Of a DNA stretch of 24,226 nt, positions 1-8,130 are shown piece by piece. Position numbers and translations under genes: made by a program. The stretch is from Calcarisporiella thermophila CBS 279.70 (lineage: Eukaryota > Calcarisporiellomycota): assembly GCF_041956535.1 (NCBI RefSeq), contig NW_027192193.1:1-24226 (forward strand), read 5' to 3'. The notes beneath the pieces were generated by a model. It was not told where the DNA came from. It searched no databases and saw nothing but the letters and a program-made list of their open reading frames with translations. The stretch's first letter is position 1; the number at the start of each line of letters is the position of its first letter.

Positions 1-186
1 CCTAACCTACTATAATTCCTCTCCGAGGGTACTTTCGGACTCCACCAGAATTCCATCGTTTATTTCATTCTACCAGAGCTCGTTTTTATTTCGCATATCG
101 GCATTCCCATACTATTCCTTTCATATTTATTTATTGAAAACTGATTTAAAATAACAATAGTATGCAACAGGAATAGCGTTATTTTG
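1..186. other. AT-rich sequence, no gene seen
   Basis: No open frame or recognised repeat was found in this left edge. It ends where the 218-bp duplicated module begins. It does not match the sequence preceding the second module copy near 4575, so the duplication boundary is sharp here. Confidence 0.5.
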
Positions 187-404
187 TACTTAGATACATT
201 AACAATATCATCCTCGTTATGCCTCTACTAGTCAGTACCCCCCAATATCTAGTTTTTCAAAAAAGGATTTAGGGTGACGTATCACTATGCTACTGAATTC
301 AAGCAAAATAATAAGCCACAAATTTTTGAAAAAAATTATTTCTAAGATACGCGGTCTAAATTTTTGAAAAAAAAAATGAATCGGACATTTTTTCCCTATG
401 AACC
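187..404 (+). repeat. 218-bp duplicated module, copy 1
   Basis: This stretch recurs at 4581-4800. The two copies differ by one substitution and two single-base homopolymer length changes. It contains two direct copies of an AAATTTTTGAAAAAA motif about 35 bp apart, then an A-tract that leads into an ATG at 376. Homology stops abruptly at the GAACC around 400-404. Downstream, this copy runs into a Ty3 chromodomain. It may be the leader of an LTR element, a terminal segment of another transposon, or a mobile promoter-plus-start fragment; the sequence alone does not decide. Confidence 0.9.
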
Positions 405-603
405 CCCAATGTTTCATGATGGCTCTGAGAAACCGGAATATGAGGTCGAACGCATTCTTCGCTCGCGAGGGCGCGGAAAGAATAAGAAATACTTGGTCAA
501 ATGGCGAGGATATCCCGACGAAGACAACACTTGGGAACCGATAGAACATCTTCGCAACGCTCCAGATATCGTTCGACGATTTGAAGCCGCCACATCGTCT
601 TAA
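376..603 (+). CDS. Stand-alone chromodomain ORF (Ty3 integrase tail)
   Basis: A 75-residue ORF starts at the ATG inside the duplicated module. After about ten module-derived residues comes the linker typical of the end of Ty3/gypsy integrases, then a complete chromodomain (about residues 20-60). The EYEVE start, the YLVKWRGYP core and the NTWEP strand are all present. Y22, W43 and Y46 fall at the three aromatic-cage positions that bind methylated lysine in HP1-type chromodomains. In Ty3 elements this domain steers integration to marked chromatin. The rest of pol is absent. The stop is followed closely by a polypurine tract and LTR start, as at the 3' end of an intact element. It could be expressed as a free chromodomain or be an inert remnant. 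Confidence 0.75.
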   Translation: MNRTFFPYEPPMFHDGSEKPEYEVERILRSRGRGKNKKYLVKWRGYPDEDNTWEPIEHLRNAPDIVRRFEAATSS

Positions 604-633
604 TCGCCGCGACGTCTGTTTTCTAAGGGGGGG

Positions 634-1273
634 TGATGTAACAGGATTAACTCAGCTCATTATGCTACCGAGATAAAGTTAATATCTTTTACCATTTTTG
701 ATAGTTTGTTGTTCTATTGTGTTTATGAGATATATTTTAAGTTTAGTCATGTGAAAAACCATATTGTGTTATTTGTGATTTCTTATTTATATACAAACCC
801 ATTCGCTTATGAATTTTATAAGGAATATAAGGAAGGAAGCTTGGTTTGGCTAAGAAATACAAAGACAAGGTTTATTCTAAAGACAAAAAGGGGGAATTGA
901 CTAAAGAAAACTAAGGGAAGAGTGACATTGAGTGATTCTTAAAACTAATTCTGACGAATGATCGTGTGTCTTAAATAATGTAAGAAGGATAAAAGTATAA
1001 CTAAGTTAAAGTAGGTTTTCATGGGTAAATGCTTGTATTGTTCTTGGGGGATGGGTGTTGCTTGGTCTTTGATGGATCAAGGTCGATGCTAAGCAAAGGT
1101 TCTAAGGACATTGAACTTGGCTAAGTTCATTTCCTTACAAATCCTCACCGATCTTCTATTTCATAAAGGTGAGGATATCCCTTTTATTTATGATATTATT
1201 ATTATGGTGTTATTAATAAAAGACCGATCTTCTATTTCATAAGATCTTTGTCTACCATTCGAACCCTGTGACA
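634..1273 (+). repeat. Probable 3' LTR of Ty3-type element
   Basis: A polypurine tract (AA followed by seven G, 625-633) lies just after the chromodomain stop and is followed by TGATGTAACAG, a typical fungal Ty3 LTR start. The right end is inferred from CTGTGACA at 1266-1273, which is 7/8 complementary to TGTAACAG at 637-644. No second copy of this LTR is in the window, so its length (about 640 bp) is a guess. Inside it, a 20-bp sequence (ACCGATCTTCTATTTCATAA) occurs at 1147-1166 and again at 1223-1242. A 64-codon frame at 706-900 lacks any coding character. Confidence 0.45.
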
Positions 1274-1275
1274 CA

Positions 1276-1420
1276 AGAACAAAAATATTCAGTTGTATTC
1301 TCACGCTTCTGGCTGTAGACTAAAGCCAAACACAAAAAATATTCAGATGTATTCTCATTTTTCTAGATGTACCTATCAGTCATATTCGAATAAAAGCTAA
1401 GCCCTAAAATTGATGGCTTG
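1276..1420. repeat. Short repeat cluster, related to 5406-5560
   Basis: A segment with ATATTCAGNTGTATTCTCA occurs twice about 50 bp apart. The 41 bases at 1297-1337 match 5406-5446 at 34 of 41 positions, and a looser match continues into about 1390-1410 versus 5525-5555. These are two diverged members of one interspersed repeat family. The second member starts just where the Tc1-like element ends. Confidence 0.6.
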
Positions 1421-1662
1421 GTTTGATCCCAAATTAGGATTTTACCAGCGGAGCTTAAAACTAGTTTATTAGGCAACCTTGGAAAACGTACATAATTTTT
1501 TTGAATAAAACCCTTTTCGGACAATTTTTCCCGATAAACCTTTAGTGCTGAGCCAATAGGCTACTCAGCATTATCACCATAAAATTCACCATAAAATGGG
1601 AAATATTTCCGCAGAGTTACTGTCCCTTCTTACTGGGATAGCAGGTAAAGTTAAACGCTATT

Positions 1663-2190
1663 GAAAATAGAATGCATCCCTTGAAACTCTAAAGGTGGAA
1701 CTTTCTGACTTAACTCCTAAAATGTAAGTTTTCTCATGATTATGATCTGTACAAAAACTACATCCGCGCCACATACTAATGATATGGTCGGTAAAATAAA
1801 GTACCCAAGCAAAAATTTTGCAAATAGAATGCATCCGATAAAATCATCGAAAAATCTCCGTCTGTAGAACTCTCTGATCTTATTTTTAAAAGAGAGTTAA
1901 TGAAGTTGAGTTTATCTCAAAAATATGGCCTTATATAAAACCCGCATCCGCGCCACATTAGAAACAAAGATTTGTGTCCAAATGTCCGTGCACCACTATT
2001 GAAATGGAAAGGGCATACGATGAAAACTCATTAACTTAATTATGATTTAAGAATAAAAATTTGCAAGTCCTATAGTTCATACTCAAGCCTAGCGTATGCG
2101 ACGGCTTTAGTGAAATGGACAAGGCGAAGTCAGCAGTCTATTTAAACTTTATCTCATATATATGGCTTTTACCCGTACCTCCTGAGAAAC
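1663..2190. repeat. Degenerate tandem array, units about 160-240 bp
   Basis: AATAGAATGCATCC occurs at about 1667-1680 and 1826-1836, and CATCCGCGCCACAT at 1761-1774 and again at 1945-1958. A segment with TTTATCTCA, then ATATGG and a C-rich run, recurs at about 1912-1950 and 2148-2185. The order of the shared blocks is the same in each unit, so this is an imperfect tandem array of at least two and probably three units with indels. No coding frame is seen. It lies upstream of the secreted-protein gene and could be satellite-like debris. Confidence 0.6.
2086..2146. repeat. Dispersed repeat family, copy A
   Basis: Block structure: GCCTAGCG, then ATGCGACGG, then ACAAGGC, then CAGCAGTCTATTTAA. Related blocks occur at 7835-7892 (copy B), 9789-9836 (copy C) and 10079-10127 (copy D). 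Copies A and B share the tail CAGCAGTCTATTTAA. Copies C and D end in AGTCCATGCTTC instead, so at least two subfamilies exist. No terminal inverted repeats or target duplications were identified. Confidence 0.6.
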
Positions 2191-2332
2191 TGTGTGAAAA
2201 AAGCAATAGAAACACGTAAGCGAAACCTACTTCCTATTCTCATTTATCACGAACTCCGGTAATAATTCTTATCACAACAAAAATATATTCTTTAAATTAG
2301 CTAATATATATGCACTCAAACTTTAAAAATAC

Positions 2333-2340
2333 TATAAAAG
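2333..2340 (+). promoter_or_regulatory. Candidate TATA box of secreted-protein gene
   Basis: TATAAAAG lies 50 bp upstream of the ATG at 2390, in a context free of competing ATGs. The position fits a core promoter with a very short 5' leader. No promoter-specific data are available, so this rests on the motif and spacing only. Confidence 0.5.
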
Positions 2341-2389
2341 CTATTCCATAAAATATCATAAAGCTAACAAACTACAAGTCTTGACTGAG

Positions 2390-3142
2390 ATGTTGAAATT
2401 AGTAGCAATCCTCTTTTTAGTGACGGTGGCCTCAGGGAAGCGTTTTAACAAGCGGGAGGTGTTTTCGCCTAATTGGCCTGATTGCAAGCTGGCAACCGTC
2501 TCTGACGGAATATTCCCGGACAAATTCAATCAAGATCTGTGCCGTCAGCACTATTCATGGCCGTTTGACCGCAATGTTATTAAAAACGGAACAGTGGAGT
2601 TTAAATCACTTAAGTTTGTTGCTGGTGGAACATGCATTGGAGCAGACTGCTTCTTAACTTGCGGTGGTGGTTGGCCCCCTTCCTCCGGCTCTTGCACGTG
2701 TAAGCTTAAGGTCTATAGGGAGCAGTTGTGCGTCGCCAGATTTGAGTCCGATCAAACTATGACTGATTACTTCGAAGCATGTACGGACGTAAATTTCAAA
2801 ATAGGCGGTTCAGTCAAAGTAAATGGCAAAATAGAAGGAACGCCAATAAACATTGGAGAAGCGGGATTCAATATGGAATTATCAATCCAAGAAAAAATTT
2901 GCGAAAAGAAGACTTTAACCTTCACGCCACGAAAAGGGGATGTATGTATTAAAACGCAAGGCGTAGCGTTTTTGGATTGTGATTTCAATGGCAGACAAAT
3001 TAGCCTACCGCAAACGAGAGCTGGAAAACCTACGCAAGTGGTATCGTGCTACAAAGACGACAGCTCTGCAGCCAGAGGAGTAGGTATTCGTAGCGGTGGA
3101 GCATTAGAATGTTTACGCTGCTCAAATGCCGCTGACTGCTAG
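2390..3142 (+). CDS. Secreted cysteine-rich protein, family not recognised
   Basis: A 250-residue intronless ORF. The frame is open to 2381, but the first ATG is at 2390, giving MLKLVAILFLVTVASG as a clear signal peptide (residues 1-16). KR pairs at about residues 17-18 and 21-22 could be Kex2 processing sites. The mature part carries 16 cysteines, an even number, and ends in cysteine. A Cys/Gly-rich core (GTCIGADCFLTCGGG) is followed by a Thr/Lys/Ile-rich stretch that looks beta-stranded and has few cysteines, then a Cys-rich tail. There is one N-glycosylation sequon, NGT, at about residues 66-68. A TATA-like box lies 50 bp upstream and AATAAA at 3347-3352. I do not recognise the family. It could be an extracellular effector or a structural protein; no enzyme motif is visible. 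Confidence 0.85.
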   Translation: MLKLVAILFLVTVASGKRFNKREVFSPNWPDCKLATVSDGIFPDKFNQDLCRQHYSWPFDRNVIKNGTVEFKSLKFVAGGTCIGADCFLTCGGGWPPSSGSCTCKLKVYREQLCVARFESDQTMTDYFEACTDVNFKIGGSVKVNGKIEGTPINIGEAGFNMELSIQEKICEKKTLTFTPRKGDVCIKTQGVAFLDCDFNGRQISLPQTRAGKPTQVVSCYKDDSSAARGVGIRSGGALECLRCSNAADC

Positions 3143-3480
3143 TAATTGGATAAATTAGCAGAAGCGCACACAGTACGTATAACCCAATAATTTCAATTAA
3201 ATTAATACAACTTATAAAAAACAACAAATATTATTTATTATTTTTATTTATTTATTAATTATCTGAATGATTCTCAAATGGTCCTGTAGAGAATGTTTCC
3301 ACGATACTAAATATATAGGAAAGGTTTAAGACTCTCGTCTATATGGAATAAATAGAAAAAAATTAGCAGAATGACTAAGAAAATTAAAACTTCTTTTGTA
3401 CGAGAAATCGAAGAAACATAGGTTGGATATCTGCTCCCTCGGAGCTCGTATCATGAATTATTCATAGATTAATTATAGGA
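3143..3480. other. 3' flank of secreted-protein gene
   Basis: Very AT-rich sequence. AATAAA at 3347-3352 on the plus strand could serve as a polyadenylation signal. Nothing else is recognisable. It ends at the TA dinucleotide that begins the Tc1-like element. Confidence 0.5.
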
Positions 3481-4144
3481 TACAGTCGCGTCCGAAATTG
3501 GAGGAGTGCCTAAGCCACATCTCATTTGACGCCAAATGTTTCATCAACTCTTCATAAAATTAGGGAGGGCAAGTTATTATAAAAAAATTGCAGTGTCTAC
3601 ACACTTTTTGAGATATGTGCGTGCCTTGTTTATCAAACAAAAGTTGGCGTTCTGGGAGGTTGAAGTTATAAAAAGTGCACTTCTACATAATTCAATAATT
3701 AATATTTTGTATACAATTTCTTTAGAAATGAATTTTTTTTGCTCTTTTATTCGTTTCTTCCCATTGTACTCTGATATATAAAAAGCGCTTATTCTCTAAT
3801 AACATCATTAATAAGAGCAACCAGGATGAAACCCACTTCTAACAAGATCCGCGTCAGTATTATCCAGCGCGCAAAAGAAGGGGTGTTACAAAAGTATTTC
3901 TACTTTTGGACTCCTCTATAATAATATAATAAAATATAATAAAAGAACAAAGAAAAAGAAGTAAAGACCAGAAAACAAATAGCAGAGACTATTTAAAGAT
4001 CAAACAATCGAATGATAAAATAATGTTATACAAAATAACAGTTAATAAAATTGGTATTACGATCCTAGGCCATTTATGGCTTAGACCTTAATAGCGTCAT
4101 GAGGGTAAAAATTAACATCATGACAAGGGGCCTCCTCATGAACG

Positions 4145-4324
4145 ATCGCTGATGCTCTGCATATACATCATACCACGGCAGCTAAGGTTGTCAGAGAAGA
4201 AGCAAGGCAACGTCCCGACATTACGAGGCCCTCCGCTGGTCGCCCTCGAACTCTGCGTGAAAGAGATGAAAGAAAGATTGCCACACTATTGGCATCCGCG
4301 GATGCCAATTGGGATCACAATTGG
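4145..4324 (+). pseudogene. Tc1 transposase N-terminal HTH fragment
   Basis: Sixty codons stay open in the frame starting at 4145. They begin with an IADALHIHHTTAAKV helix-turn-helix, continue with a basic linker, then give the GRPRTLRERDERKI signature of the second paired-like DNA-binding helix of Tc1 transposases. No start codon is visible upstream in this frame. After 4324 the similarity ends before the first catalytic aspartate. In a live element this domain binds the terminal direct repeats. Here it belongs to the same dead element as the tail at 4801-5137. A longer overlapping frame at 4152-4427 is a shadow. Confidence 0.75.
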
Positions 4325-4429
4325 TATTTCTCCAAGTGTAACACGACCAAACCTCTATCTCCTTTTACAATTAATACCGCTTTCCTTTTATGTACGTACT
4401 GATCACATGCTCATGAAAGTTTTTTAAGG

Positions 4430-4575
4430 TTTTTCCCAGAGATTCATCTTTATTTAATACTCGATGTGTTTTCTATTATTTCCTCACCGTTCTCTTGAAT
4501 TCATTATGCATTCTCTTGAATTGGATTCATTATTAATTAAGGATCCGAATCATTAACAGTCTCAGAACTGTTACA
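4430..4575 (+). other. Possible LTR 3' end fragment
   Basis: The stretch ends in CTGTTACA (4568-4575), the exact complement of TGTAACAG that starts the LTR at 637. It carries two copies of TTCTCTTGAATT (4490s and 4510s). The duplicated module begins five bases later. It does not otherwise match 637-1273, so it would be a different LTR family, or the 8-bp match could be chance. Confidence 0.3.
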
Positions 4576-4580
4576 TTGCT

Positions 4581-4800
4581 TACTTAGATACATTAACAAT
4601 ATCATCCTCGTTATGCCTCTACTAGTCAGTACCCCCCAATATCTAGTTTTTCTAAAAAGGATTTAGGGTGACGTATCACTATGCTACTGAATTCAAGCAA
4701 AATAATAAGCCACAAATTTTTTGAAAAAAATTATTTCTAAGATACGCGGTCTAAATTTTTGAAAAAAAAAAATGAATCGGACATTTTTTCCCTATGAACC
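4581..4800 (+). repeat. 220-bp duplicated module, copy 2
   Basis: Second copy of the module at 187-404, about 98-99% identical. Differences from copy 1 are A-to-T in the TTTTTCAAAAAA run, one extra T in AAATTTTTGAA, and one extra A before the ATG. Its ATG is at 4772. It sits inside the decayed Tc1-like element, where the catalytic middle of transposase should be. The near identity of the copies contrasts with the decay of the host element and points to a recent copy or conversion event. Confidence 0.9.
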
Positions 4801-5137
4801 TAATCTTATTAAAAACCCAACAATATTCCAGCAAGACAACGATCCAAAACATACGTCCAAGCTAACCAGAGAATGGTTACGAAACAAGGGGATAGATGTA
4901 CTGGAATGATTTTCACAGTCTCCTGATCTCAATATAATGGAGCTTATGTGGAACGAAATGAAACGAAGACTAAGCTATTATCAACGACTTCCGAAGAACA
5001 AGGACGAACTATGGGAACATATTGAGAAAGAATGGGAAAGCGTAAACGTAGAATTTTTCAGCAAGCTCTATGCAAGCATGCCGGAGCGAGTGCGTGCTGT
5101 ATATAATGCAAAAGGAGGACACACAAAATATCAGTAA
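4772..5137 (+). pseudogene. Module-Tc1 transposase C-terminal fusion, one TGA
   Basis: The module ATG reads [10 protein letters not shown] and continues in the same frame into Tc1 transposase: [11 protein letters not shown] (holding the second catalytic aspartate), then SPDLNIMELMWNEMKRRL (with the third catalytic acidic residue, E), and the usual GGHTKY end. An in-frame TGA at 4907-4909 replaces the tryptophan expected before SQSPDLN. The reading frame is otherwise unbroken to the TAA at 5135. The first catalytic aspartate region is missing. Unless read through, only a 45-residue product would form. Its frame agreement with the module ATG parallels the chromodomain fusion at 376-603. Confidence 0.8.
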
Positions 5138-5401
5138 AAAAGAGTGAAATACGCAATATGTGAAAACTTTCTATATAAGTGGCATATCTGTAAAGGACAT
5201 TGCAACACTTTTTCCAACTTTAACCTCCCAGCATTATAGTTTTTCTTTTTTAAACATGGGTATCACGTATTAATAAAACTGGTCTCAGTGTTGTACATTT
5301 TTACAAGAATATTCCGATCCATTTTCCTAGGGTAGTTATTGATTAATTAATTGATATAGAAAATATGACATATCATTGCAACAGTTTTTCGGCAACCTGT
5401 A

Positions 5402-5780
5402 CCATATTCTCTAGCTTCTGCTTGTAGGTTACAGCCAAACACAAAAGTAACCTCGGGTCTGGGACCAAAAGGCATTGACTGAACCTGTAGGGGCAGAGTA
5501 ATTTCTTTGTCTTATTGTGTACGAATCAAAGCATAGCTAAAAACCGATGTATACGAACTTTATATAATTTTTAGAGTTTGTACTTGAGAAATCCATTTAT
5601 TAGAGATAAAATTAACCGCATGTATATATAAACCCTTAGGTAGAGCTATTAAAGCCAGTTGTTGTATCAAATTCCATACGTGCTCTCTGCCTTCTAAAAT
5701 AGAGGTGAGTAAATAAAAATACGTGAGCCTTATGTACATAAGCAGCTACAATTCTTTGCCAATACGATAGAAACTAGAAC
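5402..5780. other. Repeat and promoter region of receptor gene
   Basis: 5406-5560 is the second member of the repeat at 1297-1410. A TATA-like TATATATAAA lies at 5623-5632. A strong splice donor (GAG then GTGAGT, intron start 5705) occurs downstream, and a matching acceptor lies at 5797-5799, so a 5' leader exon of about 50 bases ending at 5704 is likely. The only ATG in the presumed leader, at 5620, runs into a stop after three codons. Confidence 0.5.
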
Positions 5781-6967
5781 ATGATTTTCTTGATTTCAGA
5801 TGGAGAGGTTGCTCTGAATTGCCTCTCGATTCTCTGTGCAGTGGTTATGATGGTATTTGTGGTCTGGCTTCGTTGGTTACAACCCGACATTACCAACGCC
5901 ATTTCCTTCCGACTAAGTTTCTGGATTGGTCTTACGGATGCTTGTTTCAGAGCATGTTTTCTCATGAATCGAGCACCAGATTTTATCGAGAGTGTTGGAC
6001 CTTCTAATGAATGGATATATCGCTTTCTTCTTTGGAGTCTCCACTTTTTCCCCCTTTGGTTTTCCATGATAACCATGTGCATTAGTTTTGATATACAACT
6101 CTCCTTCATTCATGCACGCAGGAATTTGAAAAAAGTACAATGGTGGTATGTCCCAGTAAGCACCCTTGTGTCGTTTGCTCTTGCAGCTCCTTATCTATTT
6201 TACGGGAAATTATGGTGGAATAACGAGAAAGTAAGTATTCTGCCCATTAACCCTCTCTAAGGATCGTTTGAAGACATATAATTGAATATCACGATTTCAG
6301 ACCCTTACCTAATTGTATTCTATGTATTAACGGTATTACAAACTAGAAAATATTCGGGTCTAACTGGCCAACCCATATCGTACTAGCCATGAATATCCTC
6401 CACAGCTCAGTCATATTTGCCTGTATCTTCTACTCCATTACTTTGATCCTAACAACTCTAGGTATCGTTCTCCGTCGCCTGGACAATATGAATAAAGGGC
6501 AGACCACTATCAAATCAGAGAATCGTGAAAGACAACGGAAAATAATTCAATCAGTAGTCCGACTTCTTGGATATCCCTTAGTGTTGATTATTTGTATGCC
6601 TGCTGGGTTCGTGCTAAAAATTCTGTATACAATGGGAGCAAGAGCCACACCTTTTGGTGATTTCACCAATACTGCTAATACGATTCTTGGCGGAATGCAA
6701 GGCATTCTTAATTTGCTTATTTTTTTGTTTAATCCAGCCCTCTCCGATGCACTTGCCAATCACCGATACTTTGCAAAACGGTGGCCATTCAAAAAACAAA
6801 ATATTAATTGTCACGAAAATGGCACTCCTTGTTTTCTACCAAAGATCGAACGGCCTAGAAAACCAAGCGACATCATGGCCCAAGTGATAACGGATTTGAG
6901 TTCACAGGCGCACGAAAAAAGTGGAACACATGTAGATGACACTGCAAAATCAAGCATTTTACCATAA
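5781..6967 (+). CDS. Seven-helix receptor (putative GPCR)
   Basis: Two exons, 5781-6230 and 6347-6967, joined in phase 0 across a 116-bp intron (GTAAGT donor, ACTAG acceptor), give 356 residues. The nearer acceptor at 6300 leads into stops in two frames, and the third frame also closes before 6386, so 6346 is preferred. Seven hydrophobic helices can be placed at about 11-33, 41-62, 78-110, 121-142, 165-191, 215-245 and 255-280. Helix 7 ends in LLIFLFNPALSDAL, resembling the NPxxY region. A basic third cytoplasmic loop (about 194-214) and a hydrophilic tail follow. This architecture fits a fungal plasma-membrane G-protein-coupled receptor; the subclass and ligand are not recognised. The start is uncertain because ATG 5781 lies inside a possible leader intron. 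AATAAA lies at 6976-6981. Confidence 0.75.
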
Positions 6968-7128
6968 TCAGAAAAAATAAACAATCTAGTCATTAGGAAA
7001 ATATTTGCGTTTTCTTTGACACATTATGTTTTATATAGTGCCATCTGCTTTTACTTTTATTTTTTTTATTGAATAAGTTACGGATTTGACCGGCACTATT
7101 TATCCTAATAGTACGTTGTCTGAGTTAC
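6968..7128. other. Receptor 3' flank
   Basis: AATAAA at 6976-6981 lies just 9 bases after the stop and is the likely polyadenylation signal. No gene is seen before the transposase fragment that follows. Confidence 0.5.
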
Positions 7129-7323
7129 AACCACATCGAAAACTCTTGGGATGTGCTAGACCACAGAGAATGTAAAAGGGACCCACTTCCGACAACGGAA
7201 GGTCAACTTAAGGAGGCTTTAAAAGAAAGATGGGAGGGTATCCCACCTATGTACCTTGTGGACAGTATGGGTAAAAAAATCGGAGCAATAGTTCTAAATA
7301 AAGGTTTTCATACTAAGTATTGA
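7129..7323 (+). pseudogene. Tc1-like transposase C-terminal fragment
   Basis: Sixty-four codons plus stop, without any internal stop or usable start. The segment opens with NHIENSWDVLDH, matching the NPIENLWD block that holds the third catalytic residue (here E) of Tc1 transposases. It runs through PLPTTEGQLKEALKERWEGI and ends in GFHTKY, a variant of the family's GGHTKY terminus. It is clearly distinct in sequence from the tail at 4801-5137, so a second Tc1 family is present. Its upstream part is missing, and no terminal repeats were found nearby. Confidence 0.85.
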
Positions 7324-8130
7324 GTTGGTAGTTAAATTATTAATATACAGTAGGATGACATTATATTAGTGCACGGCTGGTTTCGATTATTTTCATCGTG
7401 GATAATTAGGATGAGCAGGATAATTTGGATAGTAAAAATACAATTATTTCGGTTTAGAAATAACCATCAAAAAATTCAAACTATTTTGAACCCGATTGTA
7501 TGTAAAATAGGAGGATTATTAATTTTGATCGTGGTTATATAAGAATTAATATGTTATGACTATGTAATTTCAAACCGGACACTGAATCATAATTTAGTTG
7601 TTTTACTACAGATTTCATTTTTGATATCCTTACCAACGAAAAGGCCTATTATTTAAATGTCTATTCAAGACTTTTTCAACCAATTTTGTTAATTTTCGCT
7701 TTTTTTATTAAGGCGATATAATTTAGACTTCTTGAAGGTGACCCTGAACAAATATATTGGAAATCAATCTGAAAAATAAGGTAATGCATAGTTTAAAAAA
7801 ATGGGGAATCAGCTAATATGGCATTTCAGGTATATGCCTAGTGAATGCGATGGTTAACGAAACAGACAAGGCAAATCAGCAGTCTATTTAACATATACAT
7901 CCATTCACAGGAATCTAAAAGCATAAGCAGGCATAAAACTATTTTAATCTTTGAGAGATTGAGGGAACACATGCGGTATTAATAGCATTAATGGTAGAAA
8001 ATTTATTCGATTTTAAGAAAATAGTACGCTTAGATCTGGTATTATTGAAATGATACAATGGGTATTGTTTAGTACAGAGGTGACACATTTCTTCTTGTTC
8101 AGAAACGCAATAGATTTATTAGTAACTGTT
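7324..8130. other. Intergenic, contains dispersed repeat copy B
   Basis: Copy B of the dispersed repeat lies at 7835-7892 and matches copy A through CAGCAGTCTATTTAA. On the minus strand, AATAAA at 8120-8115 probably serves the Zta1-like gene, about ten bases past its stop. No coding sequence was recognised. A plus-strand frame at 8050-8244 is antisense to the last exon and intron of that gene. Confidence 0.5.

Larger units (their letters stand above)
3481..5401 (+). mobile_element. Relic Tc1-like DNA transposon (IR/DR type)
   Basis: The left end is TA followed by CAGTCGCGTCCGAAATTGG. The right end reads inward from TA at 5400-5401 as CAGGTTGCCGAAAAACTG. Inverted repeats can be followed inward: 3628-3675 and the complement of 5208-5255 agree at 34 of 48 positions, including AACCTCCCAG. 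The right repeat holds two direct copies of ATTGCAACANTTTTTC (5199-5214 and 5375-5390, 15 of 16 identical), the IR/DR arrangement of Sleeping Beauty-class Tc1 elements. Inside are a transposase N-terminal fragment (4145-4324) and a C-terminal fragment (from 4801); the middle is replaced by an LTR-end-like stretch and the 220-bp module. The element cannot encode an active transposase. The ends are an inference from decayed repeats. Confidence 0.6.

Noticed and set aside
232-549. 105-codon minus-strand frame
   Set aside because: It is antisense to the module and chromodomain ORF; its composition reflects the A-tracts and has no domain signal.
706-900. 64-codon plus-strand frame
   Set aside because: It starts at a non-ATG codon, lies inside the probable LTR and has no recognisable protein character.
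1255-1275. TTCGAA with flanks resembling a tRNA T-loop
   Set aside because: The flanking bases do not form a five-pair stem, and no acceptor, D or anticodon arm can be placed on either strand.
3536-3781. 81-codon plus-strand frame
   Set aside because: It falls within the left inverted repeat of the Tc1-like relic and has no similarity to transposase.
4152-4427. 91-codon plus-strand frame
   Set aside because: It is a shadow of the Tc1 helix-turn-helix fragment, which is in another frame.
6301-6346. Exon continuation after the acceptor at 6300 in the receptor gene
   Set aside because: The phase-0 frame meets a stop at once, and the other frames also close before helix 5; the acceptor at 6346 restores the frame.
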